Positions 50,522 to 58,710 of a stretch of DNA of 64,000 bases are shown here, piece by piece. The notes under the pieces were generated by a model. It saw nothing but the letters and a program-made list of their open reading frames with translations, had not been told where the DNA came from and ran no database searches. Both the position numbers and the translations under genes were made by a program. Position 1 is the stretch's first letter, and every line of letters begins with the position of its first letter. The DNA comes from Mucilaginibacter mallensis (GTDB taxonomy: Bacteria; Bacteroidota; Bacteroidia; Sphingobacteriales; Sphingobacteriaceae), in the NCBI RefSeq assembly GCF_900105165.1, contig NZ_LT629740.1, forward strand, positions 62,001 through 126,000, read 5' to 3'.

Positions 50522-50590
50522 ATGATTATGCCATTTGTTCGATGTTACGATACAAAACCCCAGCGGCCTTTGACGCATCGAATTATTTAA
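50522..50590 (+). CDS. possible leader peptide of metNIQ (22 residues)
   Basis: A 22-codon frame (MIMPFVRCYDTKPQRPLTHR at the start) lies in the metN leader and stops 18 bp before the metN ATG. It has one Cys codon only, so its regulatory role is much less clear than that of the poly-Cys frames. It matches their position, size and spacing to the first gene. Confidence 0.4.
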   Translation: MIMPFVRCYDTKPQRPLTHRII

Positions 50591-50608
50591 TCAAGAACAA
50601 CAGACATA

Positions 50609-51640
50609 ATGATCGAACTGAGAAATATTACAAAAACATTTTATAAAAAAAACAGCCAGGTAAGCGCTTTGTCTAATGTTTCGCTGATAGTTCCTAAGGG
50701 TAAAATACTGGGGGTGATTGGTGCTTCAGGTGCTGGGAAAAGTACATTAATACGTTGTGTTAACCTGTTGGAACGGCCAACCTCGGGTGAGGTAATCATC
50801 GGCGGGCTTAATTTAACTCAACTTGCCCCTTCAGCGCTCGCTAAAGCGAGGCGGGAAATAGGAATGATCTTCCAGCATTTTAACTTACTATCCTCACGTA
50901 CCGTAGCAGGCAATGTGGCGTTCCCTTTGGAGCTAAGCAATAGGCCGGGCGACGAAATAAAAAAGCGGGTAGCTGAGCTACTGGAATTAGTAGGCCTGGG
51001 GGATAAGGCAAATGAATATCCGGCAAACTTATCGGGCGGGCAAAAACAACGGGTAGCCATCGCCAGAACGCTGGCAAACAACCCTAGAGTGCTGTTATGC
51101 GACGAGGCAACGAGTGCCTTAGATCCAGCAACAACGCTTTCTATTCTTAACCTGTTAAAAGATATTAACAAGCGTTTCCAGATCACTATCCTGCTTATAA
51201 CACACGAAATGAATGTGGTAAAAGCTATTTGCGACGAAGTAGCTATTATCAGCGAAGGGAAATTGATTGAGCGCGGCTCGATAAGTGAAGTGTTTGCCTA
51301 TCCCGAAACTACCATTGCAAAGCAGTTTATCGCGTCTTCGCTGCACGCAACCTTACCTGCCGAATATGAACAACGCCTTTCAGCAACACCTGCGGGTAAA
51401 AATCATCCGGTCATCAAACTGGAATTTAACGGACATTCGGCCGAAGCGTCCATTTTGTCTGAGGCCAGCAGGATGTTTCAGGTAGATAACAACATTATCA
51501 GTGCTCAAATGGATTATACAGGAGGGGTGAAATACGGTGTGATGCTTATAGAGGTTACAGGTAGTAAAAAAGATACGCAAAATTCTCTTGAATATTACCG
51601 CAGTAAACATATAGAAGTGGAGGTGTTAGGTTATGTCTGA
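50609..51640 (+). CDS. metN: methionine ABC transporter ATP-binding protein
   Basis: MetN energises uptake of methionine (and in some bacteria other sulfur compounds). Walker A is [10 protein letters not shown], the ABC signature is [12 protein letters not shown], and Walker B ends [11 protein letters not shown]. The 343-residue length includes the C-terminal NIL domain (about 265-343), which in characterised MetN binds substrate to give feedback inhibition. The gene overlaps metI by 8 bp, so the two are translationally coupled. Confidence 0.95.
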   Translation: MIELRNITKTFYKKNSQVSALSNVSLIVPKGKILGVIGASGAGKSTLIRCVNLLERPTSGEVIIGGLNLTQLAPSALAKARREIGMIFQHFNLLSSRTVAGNVAFPLELSNRPGDEIKKRVAELLELVGLGDKANEYPANLSGGQKQRVAIARTLANNPRVLLCDEATSALDPATTLSILNLLKDINKRFQITILLITHEMNVVKAICDEVAIISEGKLIERGSISEVFAYPETTIAKQFIASSLHATLPAEYEQRLSATPAGKNHPVIKLEFNGHSAEASILSEASRMFQVDNNIISAQMDYTGGVKYGVMLIEVTGSKKDTQNSLEYYRSKHIEVEVLGYV

Positions 51641-52289
51641 ACCTATGCTTATGATGATTCTACAAGGTTTATGGGAAACCATTGTCATGACTTTCGTGTC
51701 CGGTTTTTTTGGCTTTTTGCTAGGATTACCTACGGGAGTATTGCTATTTATGACCCGGAAGGGGCAGGTATCTGAAAGTCGTTTGATAAATGGTGTAGTA
51801 TCTGTACTTGTAAATATATTTCGGTCCATCCCATTTATTATTCTGATTGTATGGATGATTCCCTTTACCAGGGCATTGGTAGGGACATCTATAGGGGTTC
51901 AGGCAGCGCTGGTGCCATTGAGTATTGGCGCCGCGCCTTTTATTGCCAGGATGGTGGAAAATAGTTTGATCGAAATACCAGGTGGGTTAATAGAAGCAGC
52001 TCGCTCAATGGGCGCAACCCCATTGCAAATTGTTTTTAAAGTGCTGATTCCTGAAGCGCTGCCTTCCATTATTGGCAGTGCATCAATCACACTTATTACC
52101 CTGGTTGGCTATTCAGCAATGGGTGGTGCGGTTGGCGCAGGTGGTTTAGGGCAGATTGGCTACCAGTATGGCTATGTGGGCTATGATGTGGTGGTTATGA
52201 ATACAGTGCTTGTCCTTTTAGTTTTACTCGTGTTTATTATTCAAGTTGCGGGTGAGTTTATTGCAAAAAAAGTAGACCACCGTAAATAA
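51633..52289 (+). CDS. metI: methionine ABC transporter permease
   Basis: A 218-residue inner membrane permease with five helices. The EAA-type loop that contacts MetN reads [24 protein letters not shown]. It overlaps the metN end and is 12 bp before metQ, completing a standard metNIQ transporter. Confidence 0.95.
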   Translation: MSEPMLMMILQGLWETIVMTFVSGFFGFLLGLPTGVLLFMTRKGQVSESRLINGVVSVLVNIFRSIPFIILIVWMIPFTRALVGTSIGVQAALVPLSIGAAPFIARMVENSLIEIPGGLIEAARSMGATPLQIVFKVLIPEALPSIIGSASITLITLVGYSAMGGAVGAGGLGQIGYQYGYVGYDVVVMNTVLVLLVLLVFIIQVAGEFIAKKVDHRK

Positions 52290-52301
52290 TTTATATAAAA
52301 A

Positions 52302-53111
52302 ATGAAAAATTTATCCCTCATTACTATCGTTGTCATATCCCTTGGATTATCAGCATGTGGAAGAAAAACCCAGCCTAATAATTCTAACCATATTAAAGTT
52401 GGTGTTGAATCAGGGCCGGAGTACACAGTTGCACAGGCAGCCCAGAAAGTGGCTAAAGAAAAATACGGGCTTGATGTTGACCTGGTTCAATTTAACGACT
52501 ACGTAATGCCTAACGAGGCCCTGAGTCAGGGTGACATTGATTTAAATGTTTTTCAAAATAAGCCTTATTTGGATGTGCAGGCAAAGCAGCGTGGCTATAA
52601 ATTTGCTATACTCGGCAATACCTTTGTTTATCCTTTGGCGGGTTATTCCGGAAAGATCAAAAGCATCACGGAGTTGAAAGATGGAAGTACAATTATTATC
52701 CCGAATGATCCTACTAATAGCGGAAGATCTTTACTGCTGTTACAAAAAGCCGGTTTAGTAAAACTAAAAGATAATGTAGGCTTGCTGCCAACTGTAAATG
52801 ATATTGTTGCTAACCCTAAAAGCTTAAAAATCCTGGAACTGGAAGCTCCACAATTGCCAAGAGCGCTCGATGATCAAAAGGTAACTATTGCTATTATTAA
52901 TAACACTTTTGCAGGTCCGGCGGGCCTTGTAGCTAAACGGGATGGATTATTTGTTGAGGATGAAAAATCTCCTTATGTAAATATCATCGTTTCAAGGGAA
53001 GATAATAAAGATCAGGATAACGTGAAGAAATTCGTAAAGTCCTATCAATCTCCCGAAGTTGCAGCTGCTGCTGAAATAGCATTTAAAGGCGGGGCAATTA
53101 AAGGCTGGTGA
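52302..53111 (+). CDS. metQ: MetQ/NlpA-family substrate-binding lipoprotein
   Basis: A 269-residue lipoprotein with lipobox LSACG (Cys20) and the NlpA/MetQ domain (EYTVAQAAQKVAKEKYGLDV, VMPNEALSQGDIDLNVFQNKPYLD in pieces, NDPTNSGRSLLLLQKAGLVKL). It binds methionine or a related compound outside the inner membrane. Given the leaders and neighbours, the transporter may accept cysteine/cystine derivatives as well; sequence cannot decide. Confidence 0.93.
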   Translation: MKNLSLITIVVISLGLSACGRKTQPNNSNHIKVGVESGPEYTVAQAAQKVAKEKYGLDVDLVQFNDYVMPNEALSQGDIDLNVFQNKPYLDVQAKQRGYKFAILGNTFVYPLAGYSGKIKSITELKDGSTIIIPNDPTNSGRSLLLLQKAGLVKLKDNVGLLPTVNDIVANPKSLKILELEAPQLPRALDDQKVTIAIINNTFAGPAGLVAKRDGLFVEDEKSPYVNIIVSREDNKDQDNVKKFVKSYQSPEVAAAAEIAFKGGAIKGW

Positions 53112-53420
53112 TAGACAATTAACAGGAGTTTTAGATCGGAGTTTCACATGAACTTCTATAACTTTCCGAATATTATAAAATAAAGGTTCATTATAAGTTT
53201 ACTAGCTCTAAAACTATTTGGGGAACGTTAATTAAGATTATGAAATTAAAATACATCATTATCCTTAGCGCCACTATGTTGTTCCCATGCCCAAAATAAA
53301 CAAAAAAGATGTTTGACAATTAAAAGGCTGTAAATTCGAATGCTTAAATTGCGAGTAAATAATCCTACTAACAAACTGTTTGGCGGCTAGCCAGACGAAA
53401 AAATAAATTAATTCCTCATT
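53112..53420. other. metQ-cysM gap with remnant of an exported-protein start
   Basis: The 309 bp gap holds no intact gene. At 53240-53299 a frame reads MKLKYIIILSATMLFPCPK and stops, like a lipoprotein signal peptide cut off at its Cys. Further on, a frame without a start reads KGCKFECLNCE. The stretch is either the ruin of a small lipoprotein gene or a weak leader for cysM. I found no exact -7 box here. Confidence 0.4.
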
Positions 53421-54293
53421 ATGGCAGGTATTATTGATCTTATAGGCAATACGCCCCTTATTAAATTAACCAGGCTCAACACAAATCCGGATGTGGAAAT
53501 TTATGCCAAGCTGGAAGGTAATAATCCAGGAGGTAGTGTGAAAGACCGCGCTGCTCTCAACATGATTCGGAGCGCTATAGAACTCGGTGAAATAAAGCCC
53601 GGCACTAAACTAATAGAAGCTACAAGTGGTAATACCGGAATAGCCCTCGCTATGATCGCCAGCCTTTACAGCCTTGAAATTGAACTGGTAATGCCATCAA
53701 ACTCGACGCGGGAGCGCACACTTACAATGGAAGCTTTTGGTGCCAAGGTGACTTTGCTAGATAGTATCGAAGCTTGCCGCGATTATGCAGAGGGAAAAGG
53801 AGCAACGAATGGATATTACCTGCTTAACCAATTTGCTAATCCGGATAATTACCTGGCACACTACAAAACAACGGGGCCTGAGATATGGCGTGATACGGAA
53901 GGCAAAATCACGCATTTTGTCAGTGCAATGGGTACAACGGGTACAATCATGGGATGTTCAAAATTCTTAAAGGAGCAAAATACAGCTATACAAATCGTAG
54001 GTTGCCAGCCTACGGAAGACGCCTCTATACCAGGGATCCGCCGCTGGCCCGAGGCTTATCTACCAAAGATATTTGATCCGAATCGTGTAGATCATATCAC
54101 CGATATCAGCGAAACCGATGCTATAGAAACCGCTCGCGCACTGGCTAAGGTGGAAGGTATATTCGCCGGGATGAGCTCGGGTGGTGCTTGTTACGCAGCA
54201 CTTAAATTGGCTGAAGAACTAACATCTGGCGTTATTGTATTCATCGCTTGCGATAGGGGCGACCGATATTTGAGCAGTAACCTCTTCGGATAG
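53421..54293 (+). CDS. cysM: cysteine synthase B (O-acetylserine sulfhydrylase)
   Basis: CysM makes cysteine from O-acetylserine and sulfide (or thiosulfate). The PLP lysine is in GGSVKDRAALN, with EATSGNTGIALAM and MGTTGTIMGC for phosphate and substrate binding. GCQPTEDASIPGIRRWPEAYLP distinguishes CysM from CysK. At 290 residues it has normal length. It lies between metQ and the cysE (EpsC-type) gene, which supplies its substrate, so this is a compact cysteine synthesis pair. Confidence 0.92.
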   Translation: MAGIIDLIGNTPLIKLTRLNTNPDVEIYAKLEGNNPGGSVKDRAALNMIRSAIELGEIKPGTKLIEATSGNTGIALAMIASLYSLEIELVMPSNSTRERTLTMEAFGAKVTLLDSIEACRDYAEGKGATNGYYLLNQFANPDNYLAHYKTTGPEIWRDTEGKITHFVSAMGTTGTIMGCSKFLKEQNTAIQIVGCQPTEDASIPGIRRWPEAYLPKIFDPNRVDHITDISETDAIETARALAKVEGIFAGMSSGGACYAALKLAEELTSGVIVFIACDRGDRYLSSNLFG

Positions 54294-54331
54294 CTAAAGT
54301 ATCTATACAAGGCATAAAAATAACCTCATAC

Positions 54332-54339
54332 TATATTTG
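54332..54339 (+). promoter_or_regulatory. predicted -7 element (TATATTTG)
   Basis: An exact TAnnTTTG match 153 bp before cysE. A second exact match lies closer to the gene at 54426-54433; which is used is unknown. Confidence 0.35.
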
Positions 54340-54408
54340 CCCGGAACCAATTTTACTCAGTTTCGTATTGTTTGCGTTACGATAGATAAAAGAAGGTTTA
54401 ATACTACT

Positions 54409-54433
54409 AAATCTATAGATTTTTATATGTTTG
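54409..54433 (+). promoter_or_regulatory. palindrome AAATCTATAGATTT adjoining a -7 element (TATGTTTG)
   Basis: A perfect 14-base palindrome (54409-54422) is followed 3 bp later by TATGTTTG (54426-54433), an exact -7 match 58 bp before the cysE ATG. A regulator bound there would cover the promoter spacer. Parts of the palindrome recur before the TonB receptor leader and metN. Confidence 0.5.
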
Positions 54434-54491
54434 TAGAGAGCGTTAACTATATTTCAAAACTTTTAGTAATTGACTTTAAATAATTTTATCT

Positions 54492-55307
54492 ATGAGGGAT
54501 AATAATTTGGACGATTTCATAGCGCTTCTTCATCAAACGCATAAAATGGAATGGGAAGCTACACCCAAAACAAAGGAGTGTGTGGCCTGGCTTTCTGATC
54601 TGTTCGAATTTCTATTTCCCAATAACCAAGCCAATAAATTATCTATTTATAGCGGGCAACTTAAAAAGAACCAAATCGATCTGATAAATATTTTGTTAAG
54701 TTACCTTGATGCAAACGATATTAGCATAGAAGACGCTGTAAATTCCTTTTACGATTCGCTGAAGGAAATCTATCTTGACCTGCGCCAGGACGCAACTATG
54801 ATATACGAAAAAGATCCGGCGGCTATCAGCATACATGAAGTAATCGTTTCCTACCCCGGTTTTTATGCCATTGCGGTTTATCGCATTGCTCATAGGTTAA
54901 CCCAATTGGCAATACCAATTTTACCCCGAATTTTATGCGAATATGCACACGGTAAAACGGGTGTCGATATACATCCAAAAGCCAAAATAGGCGTACCTTT
55001 CTGCATAGATCACGGTACCGGGATAGTTATAGGTGCAACAAGTATAATAGGTAAAAATGTAACTATTTATCAAGGTGTAACCATAGGAGCATTGCAGGTG
55101 AGTAAACAACTTTCCGAAACAAAAAGGCACCCAACGGTAGAGGATAACGTGATTATTTACGCTCGGAGTACCATATTAGGTGGCCAAACTGTTATCGGCC
55201 ATGGCAGTGTGATCGGTGGTAGCGTTTTCCTTGCTAAAAGTGTTCAGCCTTATTCACATGTTTTTAATACGCATCAGTTGCGGATTGAAGTAAAAGAACA
55301 ATTATAG
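54492..55307 (+). CDS. cysE: serine O-acetyltransferase, EpsC type
   Basis: The enzyme acetylates serine to O-acetylserine, the CysM substrate. The 271-residue protein has an N-terminal helical domain (1-150) and a left-handed beta-helix made of hexapeptide repeats (about 155-260: GVDIHPKAKIGVPFCIDHGTG, VIGATSIIGKNVTIYQGVTIG, GGQTVIGHGSVIGGSVF). The longer N-terminus is typical of the EpsC-type enzymes of Bacteroidota. It follows cysM by 198 bp, with its own predicted promoter and operator-like palindrome. Confidence 0.92.
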   Translation: MRDNNLDDFIALLHQTHKMEWEATPKTKECVAWLSDLFEFLFPNNQANKLSIYSGQLKKNQIDLINILLSYLDANDISIEDAVNSFYDSLKEIYLDLRQDATMIYEKDPAAISIHEVIVSYPGFYAIAVYRIAHRLTQLAIPILPRILCEYAHGKTGVDIHPKAKIGVPFCIDHGTGIVIGATSIIGKNVTIYQGVTIGALQVSKQLSETKRHPTVEDNVIIYARSTILGGQTVIGHGSVIGGSVFLAKSVQPYSHVFNTHQLRIEVKEQL

Positions 55308-55462
55308 TAGTGCTGTTGCTCCCGTATATAGATCGCATCACCTTTTAACCATCAATACCTAATCCTTCAACGTCATACTTATGTGCCGAAACTGACAGTA
55401 CAGGGTCAGAGTTCGTGGTTTTCTGAAATATCCGGCAAAGAGTGCCTGTTAAAAAATCAATT

Positions 55463-55515
55463 AAAATCTATAAAATCTATAGGAATTGTAGAATTAAAAA
55501 ATAATTATATATTTG
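55463..55515 (+). promoter_or_regulatory. promoter with AAAATCTATA direct repeats before the TonB receptor leader
   Basis: AAAATCTATA occurs twice in tandem at 55463-55482. Just downstream are a -33-like ATTG (55485-55488) and an exact -7 TATATTTG (55508-55515), 19 bp apart. The start point would be near 55522, 13 bp before the leader peptide ATG. Confidence 0.55.
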
Positions 55516-55534
55516 TCACAGAAATTTTACGCGC

Positions 55535-55621
55535 ATGACTTCGCCTACCATTAAAGGTTTATCACAATCTCAACAATCACTTTTCACATTCAAAGTGATA
55601 AAAATGTTTTGTTGTTGTTAG
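55535..55621 (+). CDS. poly-cysteine leader peptide (28 residues, three terminal Cys)
   Basis: A 28-codon frame begins MTSPTIKGL and ends MFCCC before a TAG stop. Like the frame at 46592 it places its Cys run directly at the stop codon, and it starts 13 bp after a predicted start point. The next gene, a TonB-dependent receptor, begins 258 bp downstream, with a perfect hairpin in between. The design is what one expects of a Cys-sensing attenuator: stalling at the Cys codons would change folding or termination further along. Confidence 0.6.
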   Translation: MTSPTIKGLSQSQQSLFTFKVIKMFCCC

Positions 55622-55755
55622 CAACAAGGATCCCTCAATCTCTTTTATTTAACGGCTGATTTTAAAGATAGATTTATTCAATCGGTCTTTTATAATGCAC
55701 AGACGCAATCTTTAAACAATTTAAATTTATTGGTATGAAATAGAATTTACAAAAA

Positions 55756-55786
55756 ATGGACCGGCAAGGTAGCCTTGCCGGTCCAT
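55756..55786. other. perfect 14-bp hairpin in the receptor leader
   Basis: ATGGACCGGCAAGG and CCTTGCCGGTCCAT form perfect 14-base arms around TAG. On the plus strand there is no T run after it; on the minus strand it runs into TTTTT like a terminator, but there is no minus-strand gene to end. It lies within the mRNA leader between the poly-Cys peptide and the receptor. Confidence 0.65.
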
Positions 55787-55879
55787 TCATGGAAGATCAG
55801 TCGTAACGCCAATCACTAAACTGAATTCCCTAAGTTTCAATTAACGAATTATCATTAACACAAAACCATATCAAAGATA

Positions 55880-58618
55880 ATGCAATTATTTATACGTAAA
55901 AAACAGGTGCCTGCCTTATCAAGGCTATTATTAAGTTTTATCATTCTTTTCACAGCATATGGCGCTTCGGCCCAATCAATATTAAAAGGCAAAATTTCCG
56001 ACCCACAGGGAGCGCCGCTGGTAGGCGCCACTATTAAGACCGATGAAAGTGGTGGAACAAGTTCTGATGCAAACGGAGCATATTCAGCAAAAGTGACTAA
56101 TGGCAAACATAAATTAACTTTTTCGTTTACCGGATTTGAAACCATAGTACTTCAAATTAACATTGCTGGTGCAGATACAACGATAAATGTGACATTAAAT
56201 CCGTCGTCAGGGAATACTCTAAAAGAAGTAGTTATTTCTACAGGTATCAGAACAAAGCCCCGCACGATAACAGATAGTCCGGTGCCGATTGACATTGTAG
56301 GCGGAAAAGACCTGGCCAGCACAGGGCAGCCTTCGTTTGACAAGGCTTTAGAATACCGGGTACCGTCTTTCAATACAGTAAATACACCTGTAAATGATGC
56401 TACTTCCCTATTAGACCCCTATGAAATACGCAACCTGGGGCCAAGTCGCACCCTGATTTTAATAGACGGTAAACGTAAGAACCCTAGTGCCCTTACTTAT
56501 ATAGTGCCATCCCCTGGTCGGGGAGAAGGCGGTGCAGATCTTTCGGCAATTCCAATCGACGCCATTGACCATATCGAAATATTGCGTGACGGAGCTTCGG
56601 CACAATATGGTTCGGATGCGATAGCAGGTGTTTTGAACGTAATTTTGAAAAAGAAAAGTAATTATGGCGCTATAACATTAAACAGCGGTATAACAGGCAA
56701 AGGGGATGGTGGACGCCTTGGGGTAAGCTTAACAAACGGAGTTATTCTCAATAATGACGGCTACATCAATTATACCCTTGATTTAAGCCATATAGGTAAA
56801 GCGGACAGGCCGGGAATCGTTTCTGCAATTGGAGAAGCAAACAGCAGCACTGGTTTTGGTGCCGACATCAATGTTGTTAATGCCTATCTGGCAAAATATC
56901 CTACTGCAAACAATCATAACGCTGACCCGGAAAAAACGGCAGGTAAATTTCTGATCAATGGCGGCATCCCACTCGATGAAAATAGTCAGGTTTATTTTAA
57001 TGCTGCCTATGTTGCCAAAAAGGTGAACAGTTTTGCCAATTTCCGCACACCATATTGGCAGAGTACAGACTATGGCCTGCTCCACGCGGCAGGTACAGAA
57101 TACATCGGCTATGGGCCAACCTTTGAGGGCGACTTGTCAGATTACAATGGAACAATTGGTATCAAATCCCAAAAAAATGGCTGGAATACAGATGTAAGTT
57201 TTACCACCGGGGGGAATCAACAATTGTATACCGTGAATAATACTATAAATAACAGCTTAGGTGTAAACAGCCCTATTAGTTTTAAAACAGGTGGGTTCTC
57301 ATTCTCCAATAATATCGGCAATATAGATATATCAAGAAAGGTGACCGACCAGTTAAATATTGCCTTTGGTAGTGAGTTCAGGGTAGAACGGTGGCAATTG
57401 ATTCCTGGCGATACGGCCTCCTACTCTGGTGGTGGTGCACAGTCGTTTCCTGGTTACCAGGCCAAAAATGCAATCATAGCCAATAGATACAATCTTGGCG
57501 GATACTTTTCGTTGGATTATGACGTCACTCATGACTTTCTCGTAAGTGGTACCATACGTGATGAACAATATAGCGATTTTGGTAATACCTTTGTTTGGAA
57601 ATTAAGTTCCAGATATAAACTGCTTGATGATAAACTGACTTTACGTGGTTCAGCATCTACCGGCTTTAAAGCTCCTTCGCTGGCACAATTGTATGAACAG
57701 TTATCGACGCCTGCAGTTAGCGGTGGCACGGTTATCACCCAGGGCCTTGTGAACAATATCAGCCCGCAGGCAAAGGCAATCGGAATACCCGAACTCAAAC
57801 CGGAGAAATCGCTCAATTTAACTGCAGGTGTTGGCGTAAACCCTGTAGATAATTTAAATATTACGCTTGACTACTATAATATTAAAATCACCGACCGTAT
57901 CATTTTGAGTAATACGATAGGGCCTGGCACCGGGCCCGGCGCGGCAGGATTAGATAGTGTATTATCTAAAAACCATATTGCGAAAGTTATTTTTTTTACC
58001 AACGGGTTGGATACAAGAACACAGGGACTTGATTTTGTAGCATCTTATCGCAATATATTATTGGGATCAGGCAGATTGGGATTAAATGTTTCAGGTAATT
58101 ATACCTTGGAAAATAAAAATCTGGGCACCATAAATCCACCGCTGATTGAAGCAGCGGGCGCTTCCGTTATTAACGCCAACTTTGAGGCTTTACTGTTAAC
58201 CTCTCGCCCCAAATTTAAATATATACTCGGGGCAGATTATAGAATTGGTAAATGGTCGTTCAATGCCAATGAAACCATATTTGGCCCAACAACTTTTCAT
58301 GATACCGACAATGAATTGAACCCCAATTTAAATGTTGTATTTAAAACAAAAGGGGTAACAGATATTGGCTTCAACTTTGATATTTTAAAAAACCTGACGT
58401 TTAGTGGAGGGGTTGAAAACCTGTTTAATGTTCTTCCCAAATGGCATTTTGTGGCGCCCAATGCCGCAGGGCAAGCAGTGCTAGCGGATCCGGCCCAGGT
58501 GTTGTATAATACCAATGGGATAACCTTCAATGGCAGATATCCGGTAACTACTAATAATGGCTCGCAATTTAGCCAACTGGGCATAATTTATTCTGCCAGT
58601 TTAAAATTAAAATTTTAA
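55880..58618 (+). CDS. TonB-dependent outer membrane receptor
   Basis: A 912-residue receptor. A signal peptide (LLLSFIILFTAYGASAQ) is followed by a carboxypeptidase-like regulatory domain (about 32-115: LKGKISDPQGAPLVGATI), a plug domain (about 120-260, including LILIDGKRKNPS and EILRDGASAQYGSDAIAGVLNV) and a beta-barrel ending SLKLKF, the usual aromatic C-terminus. There is no SusD gene next to it, so it is not a typical glycan receptor. A poly-Cys leader precedes it and a DAACS symporter follows, so it may import a sulfur compound such as cystine or a peptide. The ligand is inferred. Confidence 0.9.
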   Translation: MQLFIRKKQVPALSRLLLSFIILFTAYGASAQSILKGKISDPQGAPLVGATIKTDESGGTSSDANGAYSAKVTNGKHKLTFSFTGFETIVLQINIAGADTTINVTLNPSSGNTLKEVVISTGIRTKPRTITDSPVPIDIVGGKDLASTGQPSFDKALEYRVPSFNTVNTPVNDATSLLDPYEIRNLGPSRTLILIDGKRKNPSALTYIVPSPGRGEGGADLSAIPIDAIDHIEILRDGASAQYGSDAIAGVLNVILKKKSNYGAITLNSGITGKGDGGRLGVSLTNGVILNNDGYINYTLDLSHIGKADRPGIVSAIGEANSSTGFGADINVVNAYLAKYPTANNHNADPEKTAGKFLINGGIPLDENSQVYFNAAYVAKKVNSFANFRTPYWQSTDYGLLHAAGTEYIGYGPTFEGDLSDYNGTIGIKSQKNGWNTDVSFTTGGNQQLYTVNNTINNSLGVNSPISFKTGGFSFSNNIGNIDISRKVTDQLNIAFGSEFRVERWQLIPGDTASYSGGGAQSFPGYQAKNAIIANRYNLGGYFSLDYDVTHDFLVSGTIRDEQYSDFGNTFVWKLSSRYKLLDDKLTLRGSASTGFKAPSLAQLYEQLSTPAVSGGTVITQGLVNNISPQAKAIGIPELKPEKSLNLTAGVGVNPVDNLNITLDYYNIKITDRIILSNTIGPGTGPGAAGLDSVLSKNHIAKVIFFTNGLDTRTQGLDFVASYRNILLGSGRLGLNVSGNYTLENKNLGTINPPLIEAAGASVINANFEALLLTSRPKFKYILGADYRIGKWSFNANETIFGPTTFHDTDNELNPNLNVVFKTKGVTDIGFNFDILKNLTFSGGVENLFNVLPKWHFVAPNAAGQAVLADPAQVLYNTNGITFNGRYPVTTNNGSQFSQLGIIYSASLKLKF

Positions 58619-58641
58619 CCTATTTTACACCAGCAAATAAA

Positions 58642-58677
58642 AGTCTGGAACATCAATTCGATGTTCCGGACTTTTTA
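58642..58677 (+). terminator. intrinsic terminator after the TonB receptor
   Basis: AGTCTGGAACATC and GATGTTCCGGACT form a long stem followed by TTTTTAG. It lies 24 bp after the receptor stop. The symporter gene would need readthrough or its own promoter. Confidence 0.8.
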
Positions 58678-58710
58678 GTTGGGTAAACAACGATGTAAAA
58701 ACATGATAGT

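Noticed and set aside
54428-54484. Short frame (MFVESVNYISK start) before cysE as a fourth leader peptide
   Set aside because: It has no Cys codon and its ATG lies within the predicted -7 element, so it would not be transcribed from that promoter.
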